From Verrucomicrobiales bacterium (GTDB lineage: Bacteria; Verrucomicrobiota; Verrucomicrobiia; Verrucomicrobiales; DEV007): a stretch of 47,801 bases of DNA. Positions 1-8,261 of the stretch are shown here, in pieces; position 1 is the stretch's first letter; the number at the start of each line of letters is the position of its first letter. The notes under the pieces were generated by a model. The model searched no databases, had not been told where the DNA came from, and saw only the letters and a list, made by a program, of their open reading frames with translations. The translations under genes were made by a program, and so were the position numbers. The stretch spans positions 1 through 47,801 of the forward strand of contig JAEUHH010000037.1 of assembly GCA_016795505.1 (NCBI GenBank), in the 5' to 3' direction.

Positions 1-34
1 TTGAGCAATTGCTGGAGGACGGTAACGTTGGATC

Positions 35-97
35 GGGCTGGCGGTTTTTTGTTCATACACCCCTACCGAGTGGCAGGGGAACGAAGGGCGCCAGCCC
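35..97. repeat. nested inverted repeat at the pirin break
   Basis: Perfect 9-base arms gggctggcg (35-43) and cgccagccc (89-97) enclose a smaller dyad, cccct (60-64) and agggg (75-79). It lies just before the point where recognisable pirin coding sequence begins. It could be a small REP or MITE-like element or the end of something larger that broke the gene; the sequence upstream of base 1 is not available to decide. Confidence 0.45.
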
Positions 98-140
98 GCT
101 TTTCAGCCTCAATCGCGTCCCTGCTGTGGGACGGCTGTGA

Positions 141-494
141 ATCTGGATCCATCCCCACACCCGCGGTCTGGAGCCCGGCTACACCGAATGGCAGCCGGCC
201 CCGGAAGCCGAAGCGTTGCCCAAGGTGCTGATCATCTCGCCCGATGGCCGGGATAAGTCCGCCACCATTCACCAGGATGCGGACATCTACCGTATCAAGT
301 TGGCCCCGGGAGACTCGATCGATCACCCTCTCGCCGCCGGCCGCGGTCTGTGGCTCCAGTTGATCCGCGGTGAGGCAACCCTTCAAGGCGAAATCCTGCG
401 ACCGGGCGATGCCGCCAGCTCGGAGGCGGAGGGCCTTTACCAACTGAAGGCCGGTCCTCAACCGGTCGAGGCCCTGCTCTTTGACCTCGGCTGA
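141..494 (+). pseudogene. pirin-family C-terminal cupin fragment, 5' end missing
   Basis: About 117 codons match the C-terminal half of bacterial pirins (YhhW-type quercetin dioxygenase-like bicupins): an IWI strand, the RGLEPGYTEW segment, then SPDGRDKSATIHQDADIY, LAPGDSIDHPLA and the closing EALLFDLG. The N-terminal metal-binding cupin is absent. In-frame reading upstream meets a TGA at 138-140, exactly where family members carry Leu-Gln before IWI, and nothing pirin-like lies between 1 and 137. An internal ATG at 216 could start a 92-residue product, but it would be half a cupin. The neighbours (nitroreductase, DoxX) are common companions of pirin in quinone or oxidative-stress clusters. 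The fragment is probably non-functional unless the missing half lies upstream of an insertion outside the window. Confidence 0.7.
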
Positions 495-568
495 TGTCCA
501 CCGAGAGAAACCGCTGACTCACTCAACGACGTAAACAAAACAACCTTTATCTCTTCCTTCCCAAAATC

Positions 569-1174
569 ATGAACATCATCGATGCCATCCACGCCCGCCG
601 CGCCATCAAACACTACGATCCCGAGCACCGTCTCACGGACGACGAGGTGCGCACCCTCCTCACCGCCGCCATGCAGGCTCCCACGGCCTTCAATGTGCAG
701 CACTGGCGCTTCGTCGTCGTTTCCGATGCCGAACTGCGCCGCCAGATCCGGGCGGTCGCGTGGGATCAAGCCCAGGTGACCGACGCCTCGCTGCTCATCG
801 TGATGTGCGCCGACCGGGATGCGTGGAAAAAGGAGCCCGTCCGCTACTGGCGCGACGCCCCGGAGCCGGTCCGGGACTTCCTCGTCCCCGCGATCGGCTC
901 TTACTACGAGGGCCGGGAACAGGTTCAGCGGGACGAGTGCATGCGGAGTTGCGGACTCGCCGGCATGGCGATCATGCTCGCCGCGAAAGGCCTCGGCTAT
1001 GACTCCTGCCCCATGGACGGCTTTGACTTCGATGCCGTGGCCAAGCTCATCGGCCTGCCCGACGATCACGTCATCTCTTTCATGATCGCCGTGGGCAAGG
1101 GCACCCAGCCCGCCTGGCCCAAGCCCGGCCAGCTTTCCTACGACGAGGTCGTCATCCAAAACCGTTTCGCCTGA
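569..1174 (+). CDS. nitroreductase family protein
   Basis: A 201-residue protein of the FMN-dependent nitroreductase family, cytoplasmic enzymes that reduce nitro groups, quinones or related electrophiles with NAD(P)H. The family signature is at the N terminus: ARRAIKHYDP (the Arg pair contacts FMN phosphate) followed by a helix and APTAFNVQHWRFVVV. The C-terminal GLGYDSCPMDGFDFDAV and IAVGKGTQPAWPKP segments match the FMN-binding C-terminal part. Length is normal. The ATG at 569 follows a purine-poor leader with no strong Shine-Dalgarno. It sits 36 bases before a DoxX gene and behind a pirin remnant, suggesting a redox or electrophile detoxification operon. The substrate cannot be read from sequence. 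Confidence 0.88.
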   Translation: MNIIDAIHARRAIKHYDPEHRLTDDEVRTLLTAAMQAPTAFNVQHWRFVVVSDAELRRQIRAVAWDQAQVTDASLLIVMCADRDAWKKEPVRYWRDAPEPVRDFLVPAIGSYYEGREQVQRDECMRSCGLAGMAIMLAAKGLGYDSCPMDGFDFDAVAKLIGLPDDHVISFMIAVGKGTQPAWPKPGQLSYDEVVIQNRFA

Positions 1175-1210
1175 AATCCCCTGCTTCCAAATCTCACTCT
1201 TTTCCGTCAC

Positions 1211-1591
1211 ATGAAAAAGTTGCCTCTCATCGCCCGCTACCTGCTTGGCCTCGTCTTTGTGGTCTTTGGCCTCAATTTCTGGCTGAAATTCATCGACATT
1301 CCCTCCCCGCCGGCCCTGTCGCCGGCAGCGGCTTTCATGGGAGCCCTCTATGGCAGCGGTTTTCTGACCCTCGTCAAGGTTCTGGAGATCGTCGGCGGTG
1401 CCCTGCTGCTCTCGGGTCGCTACGTGAACTTCGCACTGCTGTTGCTGGGGCCGATCGTCGTCAATATTGCCCTCTACCACTTTTTCCTGGTGAAGGACGG
1501 CTACGGCATGGCCATCGGTCTGGTGGTGTTGTTGACGATCCTGATCGCAGACCGCAAGGATCTCAGAAAGACGGCTTTTGCCGCCAAATGA
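1211..1591 (+). CDS. DoxX-family inner-membrane protein
   Basis: A 126-residue, four-helix membrane protein of the DoxX/DoxD-like type. The N terminus MKKLPLIARYLLGLVFVVFG is the usual first helix with the conserved aromatic/Gly pattern. A second hydrophobic segment (about 39-58) is followed by VKVLEIVGGALLLSG, typical of DoxX helix 3, and by a last helix ending in the basic tail ADRKDLRK. DoxX proteins act with redox enzymes in the membrane, but no specific reaction is established for this branch. The gene closely follows the nitroreductase gene and is probably cotranscribed with it and with the HAD phosphatase gene whose 5' region overlaps its end. Confidence 0.82.
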   Translation: MKKLPLIARYLLGLVFVVFGLNFWLKFIDIPSPPALSPAAAFMGALYGSGFLTLVKVLEIVGGALLLSGRYVNFALLLLGPIVVNIALYHFFLVKDGYGMAIGLVVLLTILIADRKDLRKTAFAAK

Positions 1592-1697
1592 GGTCGCTTC
1601 GGAAGCCGGGCGGGGCTGTTCCCGTGGCAAAATCGGCGCGGACAAGAGCGAAAAACCGATTGAGCAGGGCGCTGCCTTGCCCGAAAGTCCGCGCCTC

Positions 1698-2384
1698 ATG
1701 GCTCCACCCGCCTCCACCCACGCCCGCCACGGGCACAAGCCTCTGCTCATCTTTGACTTCGACGGCACCCTCGCGCAAACGCTCGAGGCCGGGATTGCCA
1801 TTTTCAATGAAATCAGCCCCAGTTACGGCCTGAAGCCGGTCACCAAGGAGGAAGTGCAGGAGTTGCGGAAGCTCAACACCCGAGCCCTCCTCGACCATGT
1901 CGGCGTCTCGCGCCTGATGGCCGTCAAACTGGGCGCACACATCCGGCGCCTCCTCCATGAGCGCATCGAGCGCGTCGCCCTCATCCCCGGCATCGGCGAC
2001 GCCATCCGAGAACTCTGGAACGAGGGTTTCCGCCTCGGCGTGCTCAGTTCGAACTCCGCCGACAACGTGCGGACTTTTCTCCAGCATCATCATTTGCTCG
2101 ATTGCTTCGGATTCATCGAGGCCGGAGTCAGCCTGTTCGGCAAGCAGCAACGCATCAAGAACGTGCTCAAGAAGGTCCGGCACAGCCCCACGAATACCAT
2201 GTATGTCGGCGATGAAACCCGCGACATGGAGGCCGCCCGCCAGGCCGGCGTCTGCTGTCTCGCGGTCTGCTGGGGAGTGAATGGCCGCGAAGCGATGCTC
2301 ACCGAAGGTCCGGAGTACTGTGTCGAAACGCCGCCCGAGATGGTGATCGCGGCCCGCGACTACGCGCTGAAGAACAACCACTGA
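1698..2384 (+). CDS. HAD-superfamily phosphatase, phosphoglycolate phosphatase-like
   Basis: A 228-residue cytoplasmic HAD hydrolase. Motif I is FDFDGTLAQT near residue 20 (nucleophile and general-acid Asp), motif II is the SSNSADN segment, a lysine-bearing KNVLKKVRH region supplies motif III, and motif IV is YVGDETRDMEAA. The helical cap between motifs I and II gives a phosphoglycolate-phosphatase-like (type C1) layout. The ATG at 1698 is chosen over the in-frame ATG at 1578: the extra 40 residues precede the conserved fold, are low-complexity and overlap the DoxX coding end. It is followed after 18 bases by an SDR gene. Substrate is unknown; small phosphate esters are likely from the family. 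Confidence 0.85.
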   Translation: MAPPASTHARHGHKPLLIFDFDGTLAQTLEAGIAIFNEISPSYGLKPVTKEEVQELRKLNTRALLDHVGVSRLMAVKLGAHIRRLLHERIERVALIPGIGDAIRELWNEGFRLGVLSSNSADNVRTFLQHHHLLDCFGFIEAGVSLFGKQQRIKNVLKKVRHSPTNTMYVGDETRDMEAARQAGVCCLAVCWGVNGREAMLTEGPEYCVETPPEMVIAARDYALKNNH

Positions 2385-2402
2385 CCCTGCCCACCCGAGA
2401 TC

Positions 2403-3128
2403 ATGCCCTCGAAGCCCCTCGTCATCATCACCGGCGCCAGCTCCGGCATCGGCGCCGCCACCGCCCGTCTCTTTTCCGAAGCCGGCCACCCGCTGCTGCT
2501 GCTGGCCCGCCGAGTCGAGCCGATGGAGTCGCTTGGCCTGCCCGACTGCCTGTGCCGCGCCGTCGATGTCATGGACCTCGACGGCTTCCGCGCCGCCATC
2601 GCCGAAGCCGAGAGCCGCTACGGCCAGACCGACTGTCTGGTGAACAATGCCGGGGTCATGTTCTGCGCCGATCCCGCCCGCCAGAGCGTCGATGAATGGC
2701 AGCGCATGATCGATGTGAACATCCGCGGTCTGCTCAACGGCATCCATCTCGTCCTTTCCGGCATGATCGCGCGCCAGGGCGGCACCATCGTAAACATCGG
2801 CTCCATCGCAGGCGTAAAGACCTTTCCCAAGCATGCCGTTTACTGCGGCACCAAGTTCGCCGTCCACGCCATCACCGAAACGATCCGCGAGGAAGTCAGC
2901 GGCAGCGATGTTCGGTTGGTCAATGTCGCTCCCGGCATGGTCGAAACCGATTTGGTGAACAGTTCGACCGATCAGGACGCCCGCGACGGCTGGTGGTCTT
3001 ACGCCAACCAGATCGGTGGCGCCCTGAAGCCGGAATCGATCGCCCAGTCCATCCTGTTCGCCTACCAGATGCCCCAGAGCGTCTGCGTGCGGGAGATGAT
3101 CGTCTGCCCGACCCGTCAGGAACCCTAA
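2403..3128 (+). CDS. SDR-family NAD(P)-dependent oxidoreductase
   Basis: A 241-residue classical short-chain dehydrogenase. The cofactor motif TGASSGIG lies at residues 10-17, the structural NNAG at about 80, the catalytic Ser in NIGSIAG, and the active-site YCGTK (Tyr-x3-Lys) near residue 145; PGMVETDL is the usual C-terminal cofactor/substrate loop. An Arg pair after the second strand (LLLARRVEP) hints at NADP(H) preference. It probably reduces or oxidises a small hydroxy/keto compound, as in the YdfG-like group; the substrate is unknown. It is last in the plus-strand cluster, and its TAA stop interlocks with the stop of the convergent racemase-like gene. Confidence 0.9.
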   Translation: MPSKPLVIITGASSGIGAATARLFSEAGHPLLLLARRVEPMESLGLPDCLCRAVDVMDLDGFRAAIAEAESRYGQTDCLVNNAGVMFCADPARQSVDEWQRMIDVNIRGLLNGIHLVLSGMIARQGGTIVNIGSIAGVKTFPKHAVYCGTKFAVHAITETIREEVSGSDVRLVNVAPGMVETDLVNSSTDQDARDGWWSYANQIGGALKPESIAQSILFAYQMPQSVCVREMIVCPTRQEP

Positions 3129-4426
3129 CGGTCCGGCAAACGGCTCCACACAGCCGGGAGTTTTTCCGAGACCAGGCGCCGGCCCGACTCCGGCAGGATC
3201 GTCCGCGTCATCGGTACGATCACGGTGTCCTCGACGAGGTGCCCGGGGTCGCGCCCATACTTGTAGTCATCATGCAGGCTGCCGTCTGGATTCAGTTTCA
3301 CGTTCGACCGCACCGGATTGACGACGGAAAGAAAAAAGCGGTCTTCCGCCACCGGTGATGGGGCTCCGGGCCCCCTCCGCCGCTTTGCCAAAGCCAGCTC
3401 ACGGAACAACTGCCGCGCCGTCCACTCCGCCGGATCGACATAGCGGCGCTGTTCCGCGATCCACGGCGCGAATGCCGGGTCACGCCGCAGGGTCGCGAAA
3501 GCGACGTCGATCTCCGACTTCACCAGGGGAAAATGGGTGCAACCCAGCACGATGGTCTCCAAAGGCTTCGCCGATCCGTCTGGATGGGCCGCTCGATGGG
3601 TCTCGACCAAACGCCTCACATCGCCGGCCACCTGCTCCGGCACCGACTGGCTGCGCGAGGGATCGCCCTCGATCACCGCCGCGAGATCGGCGCTCCCTTG
3701 CTGGGTGATCGTCACCACACCGCGACCGGCACGGCCCAGCGTGCTCTGGATGGTCCGCGGATAGACCCCACTGTCACAGGTGCCCACCGTGGCCATCACC
3801 GCGATGGCGCCGGTCGATTCCGTCTCCAGCAAACCCCGCGCACCGGCTTCGACCACGCCGACGACGATGACCGGCACATCCCAACGCTTCACCGCCGCCT
3901 TGATATCATCCAATCCATAGGCGGTCGCCGTGTTGCAGGCGATCACGATCGCTTTCACCGGCGGCTTGTCGAATCGCGGCCCGGACCAGTCCCGTCCGTC
4001 GAAATAGCGGTTGCCCAGCAAGAACAACGCATCTTTCAGGATCAGTTCGCGGAGGTAGTCCGTCCTGCCGGCTTTGGCATAGTTGCCGTAGGGCATGTTG
4101 GCCTGATCGCCAAGGTAGAGGAAGCGCTCATCCTCGAAATCGGGCCGGCCATCCGCTCCTGGCTTCAGATCGTCATTGTGGAACGCATCCAGCGTCAGAA
4201 TGGCCTCCAGCACCGTCAGGCCGCCGATGCCGGAATCGAACACCCCGATCGGCAATTGTGACAAATCGCCGCGATACGACTCCCGATTGAACGAAAAGGC
4301 CGCCTTCCCATCGGAATGAGCCGCCACCCGGGCATCCAACCCGGCCCCAAAAGGCTCCTCGGCGCCACTCCACAGCGGCAGACCGAGCATCGCGGCCCAA
4401 CAGGCCGGCTGAATCCATTTCCTCAT
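3125..4426 (-). CDS. exported glutamate/aspartate racemase homologue
   Basis: A 433-residue MurI-like racemase. All catalytic signatures are present: IGVFDSGIGGLTVLE (Asp64-Ser65), ACNTATA (Cys164) and LGCTHFPL (Cys296, His298). The family interconverts L- and D-glutamate (or aspartate) for peptidoglycan precursors in the cytoplasm. Here the chosen ATG gives MRKW followed by a hydrophobic stretch and an AEE cleavage-like site near residue 22, which is a signal peptide, so the enzyme should act in the periplasm. It is also about 160 residues longer than MurI, with an insertion of about 50 residues after the first motif and a basic C-terminal extension. The longer in-frame reading to 4516 adds no family-like sequence. 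Possible roles are recycling or D-amino-acid release; the export is an inference from the N terminus. Confidence 0.78.
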   Translation of the reverse strand: MRKWIQPACWAAMLGLPLWSGAEEPFGAGLDARVAAHSDGKAAFSFNRESYRGDLSQLPIGVFDSGIGGLTVLEAILTLDAFHNDDLKPGADGRPDFEDERFLYLGDQANMPYGNYAKAGRTDYLRELILKDALFLLGNRYFDGRDWSGPRFDKPPVKAIVIACNTATAYGLDDIKAAVKRWDVPVIVVGVVEAGARGLLETESTGAIAVMATVGTCDSGVYPRTIQSTLGRAGRGVVTITQQGSADLAAVIEGDPSRSQSVPEQVAGDVRRLVETHRAAHPDGSAKPLETIVLGCTHFPLVKSEIDVAFATLRRDPAFAPWIAEQRRYVDPAEWTARQLFRELALAKRRRGPGAPSPVAEDRFFLSVVNPVRSNVKLNPDGSLHDDYKYGRDPGHLVEDTVIVPMTRTILPESGRRLVSEKLPAVWSRLPDR

Positions 4427-4519
4427 GCGAGAATGGAATACCCCAAGCCGCCCCGGTCTGGCAACACCGGGGATGAGTCCCCTCCGCGAGCCGGTGATCC
4501 TGCCGTGCCGAGACACGGA

Positions 4520-5782
4520 TCAGGGGGCGCTTGCGGATCCGGTGTCACCGAGGCAGTAGAGCCACTCCTGGCGGTCGTTCCCCTGATTCACCGCCACCCG
4601 GGCGAAGACCCGCTGGCCACAAGCAATCAGCGAGGCAAAGGCCTCATTGCCGAGCGTGTTTTCGGCGACCAATTGGAACTGTTCCGGATCGGCCTTGACC
4701 ACGTAGGTGATTCCCCGCTCATTGGTAAAGTAAAGGTGCCCTCCCGCCAGAATCGGCGACGCACTGACCGGACCACCGAGCCGGGTTTTCCACTTTTCCT
4801 CGCCTGTTTTCGCATCCCAGCAGTGGGCGATGCCCCCGTCGTCGATCGCGTAAAGATGGCCCTCATGGACCAGCATCGACTGCTCGTAGCATTTCACGTC
4901 GTTTTTCCACAGGACGGTGCCCGACCCATCGGCCCGCACTGCAGCCGTCTCCTTGTTCGGAAAGCCGCCGCTGGCAAACACAATGTCCCCTTCCCAGACA
5001 GCCGTGCCACAGGTGGCGAGCGTGACGGCCTCCGCCGCCCAGTTCTGCCGTCCCGTGGCCGGATCGTAGCTCTCCAGCCGCTTGTTTCCCGAGATCACAA
5101 TCTGATCCCGGCCCGCCACCTTCCGCGCCAGCGCCGGCGTCGAATAGCTCGTCGTGCCGTTCCGCGGAACGCGCCAGCGCTCCTCTCCCGTCAACCGGTC
5201 AAAGGCGGCGAGATAACCTTCCTTTTCGAACTCAGACGACACCAAGACCACGTCTCCCGCCAACACCGGTGAAGGGGCATAGCCGAAGCCATACCGGCAA
5301 AGATAGGGGCCGGTGTCGCGGGTCCAGATCTTCGCCCCCTTCAGATCGAGAGCCGACAGATGGATGCGACCGCCATTCAGAAAAGCCGCGTAGATCCTTT
5401 CGCCGTCACTGCATGGGCTCGGCGTCGCCTGGGAATTCTTCCGATGGATCTCGGTGACGAACCCACCAGTGTGGAGATCACTTCGCCAGCGCTGTTCTCC
5501 CGACTGCCGGTCAAAGGCGATCACAGACTGGATCTGGGCCGTCTCATCCGCCGTCGTCAGCACGATCAGGTCACCGACCGCAATCGGCGATGAATGCCCC
5601 CGGCCCGGCACCGGCGTCTTCCACACCACATGGGTCGCATCGCTCCACGCTAACACCGGCTTCTCGTCCGGGGCGGCAATGCCGTTTCCGGTAGGTCCGC
5701 GCCAGCCCAGCCAATCGCCGGCCGATGCCGGTACTGCGTGCAGGCCGAGAGCCAAAACGAGGAGAGGGGCGATGCGATGCAT
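4520..5782 (-). CDS. secreted PQQ-like beta-propeller protein
   Basis: A 420-residue protein with an N-terminal signal peptide (MHRIAPLLVLALGLHAVPASA) followed by WLGWRGPTGNGIA, the opening of the PQQ-binding-like repeat family common in Planctomycetes and Verrucomicrobia. Repeats of the type AFDRQSGEQRWRSD, AFDRLTGEERWRVP, SYDPATGRQNWAAE and CWDAKTGEEKWKT mark successive eight-bladed-propeller blades related to BamB and quinoprotein dehydrogenases. No catalytic dehydrogenase residues were recognised, so a binding or scaffold role outside the cytoplasm is likelier than PQQ enzymology. The start at 5782 is preferred because upstream in-frame residues precede the signal. It is transcribed divergently from a paralogue at 5996. 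Confidence 0.85.
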   Translation of the reverse strand: MHRIAPLLVLALGLHAVPASAGDWLGWRGPTGNGIAAPDEKPVLAWSDATHVVWKTPVPGRGHSSPIAVGDLIVLTTADETAQIQSVIAFDRQSGEQRWRSDLHTGGFVTEIHRKNSQATPSPCSDGERIYAAFLNGGRIHLSALDLKGAKIWTRDTGPYLCRYGFGYAPSPVLAGDVVLVSSEFEKEGYLAAFDRLTGEERWRVPRNGTTSYSTPALARKVAGRDQIVISGNKRLESYDPATGRQNWAAEAVTLATCGTAVWEGDIVFASGGFPNKETAAVRADGSGTVLWKNDVKCYEQSMLVHEGHLYAIDDGGIAHCWDAKTGEEKWKTRLGGPVSASPILAGGHLYFTNERGITYVVKADPEQFQLVAENTLGNEAFASLIACGQRVFARVAVNQGNDRQEWLYCLGDTGSASAP

Positions 5783-5904
5783 GTCTTCCTGGGGATGTCT
5801 TTTCAAAGCGGGAAAAGGGCCGCCGCTGCGTGCAGCCCCGGCCTTTTGACGGCATTCCGCGCCAGTCATTCACCACGCGATCAAGGAATTCCGCATCCTC
5901 TTCA

Positions 5905-5932
5905 CAGTGGCCCCGAAAGGCCCAGGCCACTG
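5905..5932. repeat. 8-base inverted repeat between divergent PQQ genes
   Basis: cagtggcc (5905-5912) and ggccactg (5925-5932) form a perfect dyad in the 213-base space between the two divergent propeller genes. It could be an operator shared by both promoters. No clear -10/-35 pair was recognised around it. Confidence 0.3.
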
Positions 5933-5995
5933 ATTCGGCGTGATTGCGGAGTTCATCGCCTCACTCCCTCCCGATATCATGAATCTTTCATTACC

Positions 5996-7276
5996 ATGCA
6001 CTCCCGCACCGCATTTCTGTCCCTGGCCATCTTCTCTTTCGCCTCCCCCATCGTCGGACTGGCGACCGACTGGCCCTCATTCCGCGGCCCCACTGGCAAT
6101 GGCGTGGTTCCCGCGGAGGAAAATCCGCCGCTGGAATGGAGCGAAAGCCGTTCGCTGCTTTGGCGGACGGAACTCCCCGGCCCCGGCTCATCCAGCCCGA
6201 TCGTGGTCGGCGACCGGGTCTTCCTCAGTTGCTACAGCGGCTACGGACTCGACAAGAAGGCCCCCGGCGACATATCACAACTCCGTCGCCACGCCCTCTG
6301 CCTCAACCGGAAGACCGGCAGCATCCTCTGGGATCAGGTTCTCCCACCGGCTGAGCGTGAGGAGCCCTATCAGGGCGAGTACATCACCACCCACGGCTAC
6401 GCGTCCGGCACGCCGGCTTCGGATGGCAGCCAGGTCTATTTCTACTTCGCTCATCAGGGACTCCATGCCTTCTCGCTCGACGGAAAAAAAGTCTGGGAGC
6501 GCAACCTCGGCACCAAGCCGCACCCGTGGGGCTCCGGGTCGTCGCCCCTCGTCCATGGCAACCTCGTCTTCGTCAATGCCGCCCTCGAGAGCGACACCCT
6601 GCACGCCCTCGATTCCCGAACCGGCGAGACCGTCTGGAGCGTCACCGGTTTTCCCAACTCCTGGGGCACACCGGTGCTGGCAAACGTCGCTGGCCGCCAG
6701 GAATTGATCGTCAATGCCAGCGGCCGCCTGCGCGCCTTCGATCCCGAGACCGGCCGGGAATGGTGGTCCTGCCAGTCCATCCGGGCGGCGGAGCTGTGCC
6801 CCAGCGTGCTCGTGCACGATGGCGTCTGTTACGTGATCGGCCACCCGGGAGGCGAGGCCATCGCCGTCAAAGCGGGCGGAAACGGCGACGTCTCCGCCAC
6901 CCACGTTCTGTGGCGAATCAAGAAGGGATCCAATGTCAGTTCCCCCGTCTGGCACGATGGCCACCTCTATTTCGTCAACGATTCCCGCGGCACCATCCAC
7001 TGTCTCAAGGCCGCCGATGGCACGGTCGTCTTCGAGGAGAAAATCTCCCCCGCCCGGGACCGCTGGTATGCCTCACCGGTGCTTTCGCACGGCCGGCTCT
7101 ACTTCGTCGGCCGCACCAGCGGCACCGTCGTGATCGCGGCAAAGCCGGCCTTCGAAGTCCTCGCGACCAATCGATTTGCCGACGACACCAGCGTATCGAA
7201 TGCCAGCCCGGCGGTCTCCGGCAACGTCATGTTTCTGCGTTCAGACCGCTACGCCTACGCGGTGGGCGCACGCTGA
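5996..7276 (+). CDS. secreted PQQ-like beta-propeller protein, paralogue
   Basis: A 426-residue protein with signal peptide (MHSRTAFLSLAIFSFASPI) and the same opening as its divergent neighbour (WPSFRGPTGNGVV). Blade motifs include CLNRKTGSILWDQ, AFSLDGKKVWERN, ALDSRTGETVWSV, AFDPETGREWWSC and CLKAADGTVVFEEK. This is the planctomycete/verrucomicrobial PQQ-like repeat family, whose members are extracytoplasmic and mostly of unknown biochemical role. The ATG at 5996 starts directly at the signal peptide; earlier in-frame starts would run through the intergenic dyad. The head-to-head arrangement with a clearly related gene suggests an old inverted duplication and joint regulation. Confidence 0.85.
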   Translation: MHSRTAFLSLAIFSFASPIVGLATDWPSFRGPTGNGVVPAEENPPLEWSESRSLLWRTELPGPGSSSPIVVGDRVFLSCYSGYGLDKKAPGDISQLRRHALCLNRKTGSILWDQVLPPAEREEPYQGEYITTHGYASGTPASDGSQVYFYFAHQGLHAFSLDGKKVWERNLGTKPHPWGSGSSPLVHGNLVFVNAALESDTLHALDSRTGETVWSVTGFPNSWGTPVLANVAGRQELIVNASGRLRAFDPETGREWWSCQSIRAAELCPSVLVHDGVCYVIGHPGGEAIAVKAGGNGDVSATHVLWRIKKGSNVSSPVWHDGHLYFVNDSRGTIHCLKAADGTVVFEEKISPARDRWYASPVLSHGRLYFVGRTSGTVVIAAKPAFEVLATNRFADDTSVSNASPAVSGNVMFLRSDRYAYAVGAR

Positions 7277-7290
7277 GTTCCGATCATTCC

Positions 7291-7437
7291 TCAGCGCATC
7301 CGGGCGGCTTCCCGACCGGGCCGGGGGCGCATCCGGCGCAGCACCGGAGCCAGGTCGCGATACAGCGCGAAGCCGAGCGTGACGGCGAAGAACAGCAATC
7401 CAAGCGAGAACAACAGGGCAAAAGCAAACACATTCAT
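7291..7437 (-). CDS. 48-residue single-span membrane microprotein
   Basis: A short reading frame of 49 codons including TGA. It encodes MNVFAFALLFSLGLLFFAVT, continues as one hydrophobic helix to about residue 25, and then has a strongly basic cytoplasmic-type tail containing RDLAPVLRRMRPRPGREAARMR. The helix-plus-basic-tail pattern and its place 54 bases downstream of the DUF502 gene on the same strand make it a plausible small membrane protein rather than chance. No Shine-Dalgarno is obvious before the ATG, and I do not recognise a family. Function unknown; a partner of DUF502 or of the membrane is a guess. Confidence 0.5.
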   Translation of the reverse strand: MNVFAFALLFSLGLLFFAVTLGFALYRDLAPVLRRMRPRPGREAARMR

Positions 7438-7491
7438 GGCGGGCAACGGACGCCCTCGGCGCCCGCGAATGAGACGCCCGCCGATCCAACC

Positions 7492-8178
7492 TTATGCACC
7501 CTCATCGCGATCGAAGCGAATCCGATCCGGCGAGATCGCCCCGCCCGACACGATGAACGTCATCGCCTCGTCGAGCGTCCAGTCCGTCGAAACGATCCGG
7601 TCGACCGGCACGATCTCCAGGTAGCCGGAGGTCGGGTTTGGCGTCGTCGGCACATAGACCGCCGCCAGTTCGCGCCCGGTCCGGTCATCGCGGAATGTGC
7701 GGGTAACCAAACCCACCGTCTTCATTTCCTCGGATGGAAAGTTGATCAACACCACCCGCTGGACATTACCCCGTGGCTTGTCCCTCAGCACCGCAATGAG
7801 CTTTTTCACCGAGCCATAGATCGTTTTCACGAACGGAATCCGGTCCAGCACCCCTTCGAAAAAGCCGAAAAGCCGGCGCCCGATCACATTGGTCGTGAAC
7901 CATCCCAGCAACACGAGCGACACCACCACCAGCGCCACCGCCACGATGGAGCGCGTCGCCTCGCTTTCCAGGATCTCGACCATCCGGGGAAACCGCGGGC
8001 CGATCGCCTTCGCCACCGCCTCCACCAGCGGCGTGCCAATGCCCGAGAGCAGTCCAAAGAGGAAGGACAAAACCAGCCACGTGATCCACAGGGGAATGAT
8101 CGAGATCAAGCCGGTGAGGAAATACCGTCTCAGCGGGCTGTGATGGGAACGCGGTGGCACAGAGTCGGAACGATTCAT
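7492..8178 (-). CDS. DUF502 family membrane protein
   Basis: A 228-residue inner-membrane protein of the DUF502 family. It has a basic N terminus, a first helix (RYFLTGLISIIPLWITWLVL), a second helix (VAVALVVVSLVLLGWF) and the family hallmark stretch RIPFVKTIYGSVKKLI, followed by a beta-rich soluble domain with VVLINFP and VYVPTTPNPTSGYLEIVP. These segments define the family, but no function has been established. The ATG at 8178 is used; a GTG six codons upstream is an alternative. A microprotein gene follows downstream. SelO lies upstream on the same strand with an 83-base gap. Confidence 0.85.
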   Translation of the reverse strand: MNRSDSVPPRSHHSPLRRYFLTGLISIIPLWITWLVLSFLFGLLSGIGTPLVEAVAKAIGPRFPRMVEILESEATRSIVAVALVVVSLVLLGWFTTNVIGRRLFGFFEGVLDRIPFVKTIYGSVKKLIAVLRDKPRGNVQRVVLINFPSEEMKTVGLVTRTFRDDRTGRELAAVYVPTTPNPTSGYLEIVPVDRIVSTDWTLDEAMTFIVSGGAISPDRIRFDRDEGA

Positions 8179-8261
8179 GGAGGTCGGTGGACGCACCTTG
8201 CCACCACGAAATCAGGCCCGCAACCGCTGCTCGATCCGACGCCAATCCGCACCGGAGCAAC

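Noticed and set aside
458-3149. Long minus-strand frames opposite nitroreductase, DoxX, HAD and SDR genes
   Set aside because: The plus-strand products have clear motifs; the antisense readings are low-information Asp/Gly/Ala-rich shadows.
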